The notes under the pieces are model-generated. The model did no database searches, was not told where the DNA came from, and worked only from the letters and a program-made list of their open reading frames with translations. From contig NC_133649.1 of NCBI RefSeq assembly GCF_009905375.1, positions 226,507,275-226,571,274 of the forward strand: a stretch of 64,000 bases of DNA, in the 5' to 3' direction. The position numbers were made by a program, and so were the translations under genes. Numbering within the stretch: the stretch's first letter is position 1; each line of letters starts with the position of its first letter. This document shows, in pieces, positions 21,403 through 31,497 of this stretch. Origin of the DNA: Apium graveolens (taxonomy: Eukaryota; Streptophyta; Magnoliopsida; Apiales; Apiaceae).

Positions 21403-24400
21403 TATTTACTAATTATTATTTTTTATTTTATTAAAGAATAATGTGTCGATAATCAAACTCACTTTTGATTATTCAATTAAAGATATTACTTTCGTATAAG
21501 TATATCTTTGGTTATTTAATATTCATTTCAAGTATAAGTTTTACAACTTCTACTTCAATTATTTTTATAAAGATTATTCTTTATGGGAATATTATTTAAA
21601 TAATAATATTCAGATATTTTCTAATATATCGGAACTGATATATTTCATTAAATTAGCATTACTCCAAACATTCTTAAAAATATTTTCGAGTCTTCAAAAT
21701 GATTTTAAAAGTTAGAGCGGATCCCAAAACTCATTTTTATAGTTAAGATCTTCCTTTCGAAGGGAATTTAAATACTCGCTCAAAACTTGAGGGATCCGGC
21801 TCAGTGGTGTATTTTACATTCGCAACGAGGTTGCTGTTTTGATAAATGAATTGATTACTTACCCAACGTTCGGGAAGTAAGTCCATCTATTGAGTCGGCA
21901 TAAGCAACATGGGCTCAGTGGGCGTCCATGAAAGTGTAAGTGGCTCAGTGGGAGTCCATCAAATACGTAAGTGGCTGAGTGGCAGTCCAACATAAGGTCA
22001 TATTGCGGCCAGGGTGATGATCAGTGGGGAATTCGTCCATCTACTAGTAGAAAAGGTTACTTATTGGTATCTTTGCCTGATCAGCAAGATATCAGGTTTA
22101 TGCCAAGGCTTTCTCCTTTCCAAATTCATTGGATATTACAACTCTGTTTATAATTTTCATAACAGAGATTTTCAAGGAGTGTATGAAATGTATATATATA
22201 GGTGTATAATATATCGGGACTTAATGAAGTATCTCGTAACTTCATTATTTATAATGATATTTCAAGGATTGAATCTATCCAAATCTTATCTTATAGTCTC
22301 ATCTATGTGATGAACTTTTGAAACGGATTATACCTTGAACGGTGGTAGTTCAAGTAGTATTCGGAAAAGATATAAGTATATTGGAGTATCTTGTAACTTC
22401 ATCTTTTAAACTTATATCTAGTAAATGATTATCTTGTGCATGTCAAAGATTTTCAGAAAAACATTGAGACAAGGTTAGATATATGAGATCACCTTGCAAC
22501 GATATTTTTATACAGTTATAAACTGGAACTATGTGTATATTATACATATCAGAGGATTTCAAAGATTGTGAAAAGTATATATGTATATATATACTGAATA
22601 TTTTGCGACTTGGTCGCGTTAAGATATCAGCTTGGTTCATTTCTTCTTGACCAAGACTTTCATGAGTACTATGAGAATGCTCATATATTGTTAATTATTA
22701 TACATATTATTTCGGTGGGCTTGTTGCTCACCCTTGCTTTCTTCTTTTATCACACAACAACAGATATAAAAGATGAACAGGACCAAGCTTCCAATTCGCA
22801 AGAGGTTAGGAAACGTTCCGCAGTTTTCTGGAAGCGTTGATGCCGCTGTAGCTGAGGTAGAAATTACCAATAGGCTAGGCTTTCAACTTCTGATATACCA
22901 GACTTATGTATCTATATGAATTATAATAATGGCAAAGAAATGTAAATTTATTCAGAAACCCTTTTAAGGTGTAACGGTTTATAATTGTGGAATAAAATGA
23001 CTTGTGTTATTTTTGGTATTCATCTCTGAGACTATAACTTGTGGTGTGTGTATGTATATTGTGGGGTCACAGTACTCAGTAGTTGGTTGACTATTAAGAT
23101 TAAGTATTGATAAGGGAAATGGAACTCGTGACAACCCGAATCCCCGACCCCGGATTTGGGGGTGTTACAGGATGCTTCTCCGAGATAGCCTTCACAGCTG
23201 CATCCCATCCCTGGGTAAACTGCAGGGAATAAAGACCTTTATCATGGATTTCCATAAGATTCTTGAATTTATCAGAATCTATGTAATCATCAATGAGTTT
23301 TTCCTTATCACTCATAAGCTTAACCAGCTCGGAATGAGCCTTAGACAGCTCCTCCCCCTTCGTCTTTAACTTCTTCTGCAGGACCTCGGCCCTCTCCTTC
23401 CATTTCTTCATCTCCCTTTCGAACTCATCGGAATTCTCCTTCCAGGACCTAGCCTGATGAAGGGCCGCCTGGAAGCAGGTGTTGCTCTGCACACAAAAAC
23501 ATAAATTAATACAAGTTTATAAAAATAGGAAAGTTGGAATTTAAAAAGAAAGTTGGAATTTAAAAAGAAAGGAGTGGTGTGTTACCGCAGCTTGGGCTTG
23601 AGAACCCAGAAGCTCAATAGACTTAATGTCACTCCCCATGATAATGTTAGTGAAGTTATGGGGAGTGATGGAATGGTACGACCAATCCTTGGCATGTTCG
23701 GTGGATCCAACCATCGTATCGCTCCTCCTGAAGCCCCAGTTAGGCCTAAAGGAGTGCACCTTGAGTGGAGGATCCACATCGTCCCCCAGCTCGACCACCG
23801 GGACATGGGGCCTAAGGAAGGAAGGAGCGTCAGCCTTGCTCTGGGGGTCTTTGTTCAGCTTGGCCCTTTTATGGCGGCCAGAGTCCCTTTCCTTAGGCCT
23901 GTTGATGTTGTTGATGGCCTCGCAAGCTGAAAGAAAAATAAGAAAAGTATTAAAATTCTGGAGATAATAAAGTTGCAATAAAAAGGAGGAAATAAATAGT
24001 TGCACAAGTAAATTTACCCTTATCATTGGCCTGAGAGAGACCAACTTTCTTCAACGAGAACTCCTCTAAAATGGTCCAAGTATCTATTTTTCCGTCATCT
24101 GAAATGAGGGCTTGATAGGCCACCTCCTCCTCATCAGTTAACCTGATGCTACCAGGAGTACCATCTGACACTTTGCAAAAGGGCCTACGGAAGAGTGTGG
24201 CCCAATCACCCCCAGCCCAGGTCAGCCTAACAAACTCGTCCCTCTACTTAGGGTTATTCTCAACTATAGAGTTGCTATAAAAAATATGGGGAATTTTGGG
24301 TCGTTAACGAATTAAAACCCATCCCGGTTGACCCAAGGAATTGTTATAAAATTGGAAAACTTTCCTAAAGACAGCTACGGAAAGAGGAAATTTATTTCTA

Positions 24401-24831
24401 AGACACAGAACCATAAAACAAATAATATTCCTCCATGCATTAGAAGGGAGTTGACATGGGTTGATTTTTACGTCTGCAAGTAAACGAGGAATAAATTCGT
24501 GCAATGGGAACCTAAGACCCGCGGTCAGGGCTCCTCGATAAATGAATAGAGTGTCGCCCTCCCAGTTACATGTCCTATCCCAAGGGGTGGCTGGGGTAAT
24601 CCTAAGGTGTGGTGGGAGTTTATACGTGGTGTTCATGGACTCAATTCTACCCTCAAACTCGTGGAAAGTGTTACCGTGGTTGTATGAATTTAACTCAGAT
24701 AAAGAGGGATATTCATCGCCTCTAGAGTTTATCATATCAATTAAAGAAGTGTACGGAGATTGGATTTGAATGGCAGTACCTCTCTTGGAAGTGTTCATCT
24801 TCCCCAAACGAGTTAGATCACGATCCGCCAT

Positions 24832-25761
24832 TGATATTCTTCGAATGAAGGCTTGAAACCCAGAAAAAGCTTGAAGATGGTGGAATTGCGGTGGCTGAGG
24901 TCGCCGGAAATTGCCTTCCTAAGAGAGGAAACTTGAGAGAAATTTGAGAGAGTTTTTGAGAGATAATTTGAGAAATGAGAAGTGAAGTGAGTATTCTCAC
25001 TTCTCACTTCTCTTTGATAGGTGAAAAGCTCGGAATACGAGGCGTTTAAGGCCCATATAGCAAGGACCAATTTGAGGAAAGCCCGCCATGGGGAAGTTTC
25101 AGGGATATTCTAGAAGCAGGAATGGAAACTGAAGGGTCAAAAATCGACCATAATTTTGAAGAAATAGTTCGATCAGAGTCCTGGTCGACAAAAAGTAGGA
25201 ATCCTGATCGAATTTTCATTCGATTATGACGGTAAAAAGCCACTTAGTTCGATCAGAGTCCTGATCGACAAAAGGAAGAATCTTGATCGATATTTCATTC
25301 GATTATGAGGGTAAAAAGCCACTTAGTTTGATCAGAGTCCTAATCGATAAAGGGAAGAATCTTGATCGATATTTCATTCGATTATAAGGGTAAAAAGCTA
25401 CTTAGTTCGATCAGAGTCCTGATCGACAAAGAATAAGATCCTGATCGAATTTTCATTCGAACAAAAAAGAATAAGCTTGTTTAATTCGATTAGAATCCTG
25501 ATCGATTTCGATCAGGATCCCGGGCCTACCTCAGACCTCACCATCAAAATTACACCTAGTTAGATCAGGATCCTGATCCATTTCGATCAGAAATCCTGGT
25601 CGAAACATGATCGACTAGAGCGGCAAATCTTAAGTTAGTTCGATCAGGATTCTGATCAAATTCGATCAGGAATCCTGGTCGATTTTGGCACAAATCCTGG
25701 TCGAAATTCCATCGACCAGAGAAGCAGAATGGCAGTTAATTCGATCAGGATCCTAATCAAT
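24832..25761. repeat. 3' region of element E with ~79-bp tandem repeats and GATCAGGATCCTGATC palindromes
   Basis: After about 300 bp upstream of the antisense gene come roughly four tandem copies (about 25150-25460) of a 79-bp unit containing ttcgatcagagtcctgatcg and atttcattcgattatgaggg. From 25490 to 25760 the regular unit dissolves into repeated, partly palindromic variants of atcaggatcctgatc. Tandem repeats in the 3' untranslated part are known for Tat/Ogre-type elements and can seed satellite DNA. I see no gene here apart from the possible promoter of the antisense gene. Confidence 0.8.
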
Positions 25762-25928
25762 TGTTGGTATGATTATTTGCTCACACTATATTACTTTTGT
25801 TTCGCTTTTAGAAGTGATTTTATGGTAAAATTATTTTCAAAAATATTTGGATTATCTTTAAAATTATTTTTATACTTTTCTAATTTCAATAATTATTTTT
25901 GGGATTTTATAAATTTACAGATCAATAT

Positions 25929-26439
25929 TGATATGGGCCTAAATATAGCCTAGATAAATAAATAATGTCAAATAAATTAGGTCTGATATGGTCCAGCAAC
26001 GAAGCCCAATTAACAAGGCCTAAAACCCTGAATATTAATTAATTTCGTAAATAATTAATAAGGAAGAAAAACAGCTATTAGGATGAGTCCTAGTGGGGAT
26101 ATAAATCCTTGTAGATTGGCCTCAAAGGAACCTCATGGGATAAGGAATCAGCTTCTTACTTCCTAGGACTCCAAAGTCCATTCTAATTCAGAGACTTGAC
26201 CACCAAGTCTCCTAACCCAAGTCCAATTCAAGAACTCCCAACATCTATATAAGTGGTCTCACCCCCACCAATCAGAACTACGTTTTTTTGTTTGATTCTC
26301 TAATATACAGAGATACGTAGGCATCTCGTAAGGGCAGAGTTGAGCAACGAAACACGAGAGCAACCATTAAAGGCCTTGAGCTCCCAAACCTTAGTATACA
26401 ATACAGCAATTAATATATCTTAAGTTTTTATCCATAACA
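25929..26439 (+). repeat. Solo LTR of a Tat-type element inserted in the 5' LTR of C
   Basis: This 511-bp sequence starts tgatatgggc, ends ccataaca and is flanked by AATAT at 25924-25928 and 26440-26444. The 3' LTR of C lacks it at the corresponding place (cagatcaatatt then ttgtagatta). Its right part (gagatacgta, aggcatct, cgagagcaaccattaaag) is homologous, in opposite orientation, to the LTR of Tat element D at 43931-44063. So it is a solo LTR of that family. Confidence 0.92.
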
Positions 26440-27104
26440 AATATTTTATAGATTATTCATTTTTAAATAATTTTCTGATTATGTTTACTTGTAAAATCCA
26501 TATTTAATTCCAGGATTCTTCAAAAATCGTGAAACTCATATTTTATTAAGTTAGTAATATTCTAAGAATTTTAATTTTTTTTTGGTAATTTTCGAGATTA
26601 ATCTTATTCGCGTGTTGTTTCATTTAGTCGTCAATTGCGGGTCAAAGTTATATTTTAAAATTTATTTAAAAATTTCGGAATTTATGTTTTTATTAAGATC
26701 GAGATATTAGTAATATTTTCAGATTATTTTGGTAATTCTCTGAAGTTATTTTATGCGTAGTTTGGTTCATAAATTACGAGTTCGGAGCAAATCAGGGGCA
26801 TGTAATTGCAATAGGTTAAAAGGCGAAACGTATCACAAATATTGGATACGTGTCAGCAGTCTATTTTTTGGGGCATTTCTTTTCCTTTTGGTTCATTCGA
26901 CCCTGTCTCTCTCTCTCTCTCGAATTATCCCATCTCTCTTTCTCGAATCATCTCATCTCCCTCTCTTCGTTCTCTCCTTTGATTCTCTCTTGCTTCTTGT
27001 TTTCTTCCTCCCTCCCCTCTGTTCTTCCGCTTCCCCGCTGTTTTTTGCCGTTGTTCTTCCGGTCGTTCCCTTTTTCCGGTTGGTTCTGTGCCTCTTGGTT
27101 TGAT

Positions 27105-27155
27105 TCTTTGTGTGTGTGTGTGTGTATATGTATATGTGTATATGTGTGTGTGTGT
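27105..27155. repeat. GT-rich microsatellite in LTR of C
   Basis: A run of gtgtgtgtgtgtgt with interspersed tatatg units is also present, with different length and interruptions, in the 3' LTR around 35868-35925. Confidence 0.85.
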
Positions 27156-29043
27156 GTTGGTGGCCGTGTTGTTGGCCGTGTTCCGGCCGTGCTTGTGGTG
27201 CTCCGTTATATTCTCTCTATTTGTTTCTGTTGGGCCTGTTATTGGGCCTGGTAGTTGGGCTTAGTAGTTGGGGCCTTAATATTGGGCCTAATTAGTGTGT
27301 AATTGGTTTTGATATGAATTATTTGATTTTCTTGCAGGAATTTTGTTGACTGATTTTGTGAAATAAAATATCCGTGCAGTAAAAACAATTTTAATAATCG
27401 ATGAAATTTTTTGTTGGAATCCTAAATACAGGGTACCCCGAAAATTTTACCGTCGTACCGCGATGACTATTTACGAGCGGACGGTGAACGGTGATGACTT
27501 GGTTCTGATTCCTAAATATTTTAAATAAATAAAATGATCGTATAAATTATTTTCAAAACACGAATAAATATTTGCGTGACGAGTGATATGGAATTACGAA
27601 TTACAAATTGTGAATTATTGGGATTTGACGTCGATTGATGTTTCGACGGGTAGGTCTATAAACAGAAGATTCGCTGTCAAAATTTTTTTCTAAAAATTAT
27701 TTTTAAATTCGAACCGATACTAATCGAACCCTAATTGTTACGTGTACTATTACATGCATTACTGCGTGTATATTATTTTGTATATATGTGTGAGTCAGGA
27801 GTCGTATCATTGGGTAATGTGTTTAATGAGGATAAGTCAAGCATGACCGGTCGTTTAACCTAGTTTGTTTCGATTCTGTAGGTTCAAGTCGAAGGACCCA
27901 GTAGTTAAGTCGGTTAGAGTCAAGCCAGTGTTAGTGTAAAGCTTTGCAAGGCAAGTACCCCTGAACAAATCTTTTACAGTTCAGTATATATGAATAATTG
28001 TTGATTTAATTTTCGTACTGGAATAGAACGTTTTAAGTTACGTATTCCCCGTATTAAAATATGTTTTACTAACTGATGTTTTGGGGAAGAAGTAACTTCT
28101 GAAAATACCTATCTCTAGATTGTGATTGAATTGAAAAGATTTTTGGAATGTATGATGTGAGATAATTGTTTAAAAAGAGATAGGTGTAATTAATTTTGAA
28201 AACTGGATAAAAACAAATCAGATGGTGGATGGCTGCGTAAGAGGTCCGTAACGACCCAGCATGGTTGTGTAAAAGGCTAAGTCGGATGCGCGCATTGGTA
28301 GGCCGCTTAGTCCAGCATGACAGACACCTAGCTAGTCTCTGAGTTCCGGAACAAATTATGGTGGGATAGACTGATCAGCTGTCCCTAGGATTCGTCCAAT
28401 TTTATATCTAATTTTGGTTTAATGGTTCCCATAACGGAATGAATAGTTTTGTGGTCCCCGTAACGGAACAGATGGTTTATGGTTCCAGTACTGGGACAGT
28501 GGTTTTGGAAAGGAAATAGCATGCTAAAATTAAACTCTGGTATTTTTACACAGCACACTACAGATGTTATTGTTTTACAGAGCATGTTAGTTTTGATATC
28601 CAGTTTATACCTGTTTTACCTGTTTTCGTAAACTAGTTCTGATATCTATTCCTATACTGTTTTATATACACTGTTTTACTTGTTATTCATATAGACGTGC
28701 TGTTGAGCAATTGATTGCTCACCCTTGCAGCTTGTTTTGTACTTATTTATTGCAGATGTCTAGAAGACCAGGACAGAGTAGAGTGTCAGCCCCCTCTGGT
28801 CCCGGCTTCTCTGAGGTAGTTTGTATCAGACCCTGAGGTCTGATGAGTTGCTGTGATAATTAGAGTGTCTGGTTGTGAAATAAGTTAGTGGTTGTATTGC
28901 AACCTAAATAATACTTAAACCTGTTTCGGCTCCTGGTTTGGGGTCGTGTTTATATAATAAAGTTTATTTAGTAATTTTATAATTGTAATTTGTTATATTT
29001 TGGTGACGTTAGCCCCTGACCCCGGGGTTGAGGCCGTCACAGT

Positions 29044-29056
29044 TGGTATCAGAGCC
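29044..29056 (+). other. Primer-binding site of element C (initiator Met tRNA type)
   Basis: TGGTATCAGAGCC lies two bases after the 5' LTR end, complementary to initiator methionine tRNA. Confidence 0.95.
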
Positions 29057-29272
29057 ACAGGTTCAAGTCCCTGATTTAGGTTAGGGATTGAGTCAGAAAG
29101 GTGTAGGAAATGCGTCCTAAGGTGTGAGTCAGCAACTCATGTCGAGGAGCAACCCTAAGTGTCAGTCGAGGGTTCCGACGACATTACCCTGGCATCTATT
29201 AATACATTAATAGGCTTATCTTAACCTTGTTGAATCTTCCCTGTATATTTATATTGTTGACAGTGGCCCATA

Positions 29273-29823
29273 GTGATTTCTAGTTCTCCCTCTCTGGGGA
29301 ACCAGTCAGATTCAGATGATTCAGATTCGGAGCGGACTTTGGATGTCATAACCGAGGAGACTCCCATGCCTCCCCCACTCGTTCCTCCAGTTGTACCAGT
29401 GTCAGGACCTAGTGCCCGTCCCCGTTGGGTACGAAGGTCAGTGTCAGTTGTTAGGGATTTCCCTCCAGGGTGCGGTCTCAGTTCTTCCACCTCGAGACCA
29501 CTTATCCCTCCATCCATTCCTTCAGGTGCATCCTCCCCGATCCCTTACCATATTCACCGAGAGGTGAACCAGTCTTTGATCAGAGAGCAGAGCCCAGGGT
29601 TAGCGGCACAGCTTGACCAGATACCGGTCGGGCCTTTTCAGGGCATCCCTGCCCTTTTACCCTATGTACAGGAGAGAGTACGATCCCTGAATTAGGCTGC
29701 GGTAGAGAGAGCCCGGACTATTGACCATTTCATTAGCTCCGAGTTTAGAGCTGTGCAGTACCAGGATCTCGTGAACTGGTTGGTATTTGAGTTAGGATCC
29801 ATCGGTGGTAGTGGCAGTGGCTA
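29273..29823 (+). pseudogene. Proline/serine-rich ORF upstream of gag in element C
   Basis: This frame starts M-I-S-S-S-P-S and continues to 29823 with one TAG near 29693. It encodes an acidic Ser/Asp stretch, a Pro-rich segment (P-M-P-P-P-L-V-P-P-V-V-P-V) and a short helical tail (I-D-H-F-I-S-S-E-F-R-A-V). I do not recognise a domain. It could be the original N-terminal part of gag or a separate leader protein. Between it and gag lie 430 bp of TTG-rich non-coding sequence. Confidence 0.45.
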
Positions 29824-30257
29824 GGTCAGAGTTGTTACAGTGAGATGCAGAGCTCGGATTTGGTTGTAGGAGTTCTGTAGGTGTTATCCTTATGTATGTT
29901 TATTATGTCGCTATAGTTTGTATTAGGCGGGGTTGCTATGATATCCAATTTTGTTGTGTATTTAGTTTATTTCGAGTATTGTACTGTTGTTGTTGGATGA
30001 ATTTGTACTGTTGTTGTACTATTGTTCTTTCTATTATATTGTTGTTGGTTTTATTTTTGTGGCACTGTTGTTATTACTGTTAATGTTATTATTGTATTTG
30101 TTGCTGGTTTTGTTAAATTTAGTTATGCATCATGGATGAACCCCAAATAAACAAGGAAGGGAATATTTAATTGTGACGACATTCTCCTGATGCATAAAAA
30201 TATTGCTATACGGGGGCACAATTTTCATATAAAACCTTTTTGTTGTATTTCAGGAGA

Positions 30258-31408
30258 ATGCCTCCCAAGAAAAATATCCCGTCCAATTCCTCTAGCAGGA
30301 AATATGATGGGGGCCCAGCCATGGATGGATTACTATATTTGTTGCGCCAACAGTCTAATCAGATGGCTCAGCAGCAAGAAAATTCCAGCAGCAGTAACAT
30401 CTATTCCTGCAACAGCAGCAACAACAACAGCAATTCATACAATAACAGCACCAACAAATCCAACAACAGTTGTAGCTTTAGCAGCAACCCCAGCCAAGAA
30501 AGCTAAACCAAACCGTTAGTTTCAAGTCCTTTCAATCAGTCAAACCCCCAGAGTTTAAGGGTGAGGTAGATCCGATTGCTGCTAGAGTTTGGCTTAAGGA
30601 AATGGAGAAAGCCTTCACCCTCATTCAGGTTAGTGATGATTCTAAGACAGATTATGCCAGATATTTTCTCAAGGGTGAAGCAATTTTTTGGTGGGAATCT
30701 ACGCGTGCATTCGAAGGAGAGGGCCCTGTCTCTTGGGCCAGATTTATTGTGTTGTTCCTAGAGAATTATTTTCTGGATTGTTTACAGAGTCAGCTGGAAG
30801 TAGAGTTTTTGGAATTGAAGTAAGGGGAGAAGAGTGTGGCCGAGTATGAGGCCAAGTTTACAGAATTGGCCCGACTAGCCCATGGATATGTGAATACTGA
30901 GATTCAGAAAGCTAGGAGGTTTCAGCAAGGACTGAAGCCTGAAGTTCGTATTGGACTGGTAGCCCTACAGCTTAAGACGTATACCTCTGTAGTTCAAGCC
31001 GCCCTAGTGATTGAAAGTGATCAGAAGTTGGCCTCCAAGGAGAGGAGTGATAGGAAGAGAAGGTTTAATAGTGGTGCTGATAAGGCGGACCGAGAAGAGT
31101 CTAGTCAGAAGTTCCCAAGGAAGTTTGGCCGGAATAGGAACAGGAGATTTAGGAGGCAAGGCTTTACTCAGACAAGTTCCAGTGTCCCCTCAGTTGCCTC
31201 TTCCCCAGTTCAGTCAACCAGGAAAATTGTGGACTGTAAGTCATGTGGTAAAAAGCATAGTGGTCAATGCAGGAAGGATGTTCAGTGTTTTAAATGTGAT
31301 AAAAAGGGTCATTATACGTCAGAATGTAACTCAGGAAACCTCGGAGTCACTTGCTTTAAGTGTGGTAAGGTTGGGCACATCTCCATAAACTACAAGATGG
31401 CTACTTAA
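30258..31408 (+). pseudogene. Gag of chromovirus element C
   Basis: ATG at 30258 (M-P-P-K-K-N) is preceded by ttgttgtatttcag, a good splice-acceptor look-alike. A low-complexity Gln/Asn/Ser tract (cagcagcaa, aacaacaac) shifts frame around 30400-30500. After it comes the capsid: F-K-G-E-V-D-P-I-A-A-R-V-W-L, G-E-A-I-F-W-W, then a TAA at about 30821 and A-E-Y-E-A-K-F-T-E-L-A. A basic linker leads to two CCHC knuckles, C-F-K-C-D-K-K-G-H-Y-T-S-E-C and C-F-K-C-G-K-V-G-H-I-S, the second missing its last Cys. The gene ends at 31408. Domain order and motifs fit Tekay/Del gag. Confidence 0.9.
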
Positions 31409-31497
31409 GGCAGCGTAAGAGGTAGTGAATCTCAAGGACCGGCAACCAGCACAACAAGAGTCAGAACCTTTAAGATGACCAAGTGATCTAATGCTTA

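Larger units (their letters stand above)
19026..23169 (+). repeat. 4.1-kb solo LTR of a chromovirus-type Ty3/gypsy element
   Basis: The insertion begins tgtaataacccc and ends gggggtgttaca, and is flanked by perfect 5-bp duplications GGATG (19021-19025 and 23170-23174). There are no retrotransposon genes inside, so it is a solo LTR. The terminal tgtaa(c)...gttaca form, the large size and the hairpin followed by tcacccttgc at 22715-22737 resemble LTRs of Tekay/Del elements such as C in this window. It lies in the last exon of the antisense gene of E and so postdates E. Confidence 0.92.
18816..24831 (-). pseudogene. Antisense extra gene of element E (Transposase_28-like), with introns
   Basis: ATG at 24831 (M-A-D-R-D-L) opens a frame on the strand opposite to E's gag-pol. 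Residues about 70-170 contain T-A-G-L-R-F-P-L-H-E-F-I and L-P-S-N-A-W-R-N-I, typical of the putative gypsy-type transposon domain (Pfam PF04195, named from memory). Two short GT-AG introns can be read on the minus strand: 24017-23927 (91 bp) and 23585-23487 (99 bp). The exons beyond encode a charged coiled coil (K-W-K-E-R-A-E-V-L-Q-K-K-L) and an acidic tail with a stop at 18816-18818. Two nonsense codons lie between 24310 and 24240. A 4.1-kb solo LTR splits the last exon, and the frame agrees across it once the insertion and one TSD copy are ignored. An antisense gene in this place is known from Grande-like elements; its role is unknown. Confidence 0.8.
14791..25761 (+). mobile_element. Tat-lineage Ty3/gypsy element E, truncated and internally deleted
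   Basis: The plus-strand order is gag (truncated at its start by A), protease, RNase H tail, archaeal-type RNase H, integrase, a spacer, an antisense extra gene and tandem repeats. Neither LTR of E remains: the left end is replaced by A at 14790 and the right end by C at 25762. The dual RNase H layout and the antisense gene between pol and the 3' end are known traits of Tat/Grande-like elements. The reverse transcriptase and most of the first RNase H have been deleted, so E is non-autonomous. It closely resembles element D at 37784-57757. Confidence 0.85.
25762..29041 (+). repeat. 5' LTR of element C, 5'-truncated, with a solo LTR inside
   Basis: From tgttggtatgattatttgct onwards it matches 35045-37783 at the other end of the element, apart from the Tat solo LTR at 25929-26439. 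It contains CT-rich and (GT)n stretches around 26905-27155, and the hairpin gagcaattgattgctc followed by acccttgcag at 28705-28730. It ends ccgtcaca. Long open frames inside this LTR (for example around 26750-27290) are duplicated in the 3' LTR but show no recognisable protein. Confidence 0.9.

Noticed and set aside
23553..23967. Two overlapping plus-strand ORFs of over 110 residues
   Set aside because: They are opposite-strand shadows of the antisense gene of E, whose minus-strand frame has splice sites and a recognisable domain order.
26753..27295. Long open frames in the 5' LTR of C (and their copies at 35492-36074)
   Set aside because: They fall in CT- and GT-rich LTR sequence, overlap each other in different frames and show no recognisable domain.
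29892..30083. Small hydrophobic ORF rich in Cys, Val and Leu
   Set aside because: It is the translation of a TTG/TGT-rich low-complexity spacer between the upstream ORF and gag.
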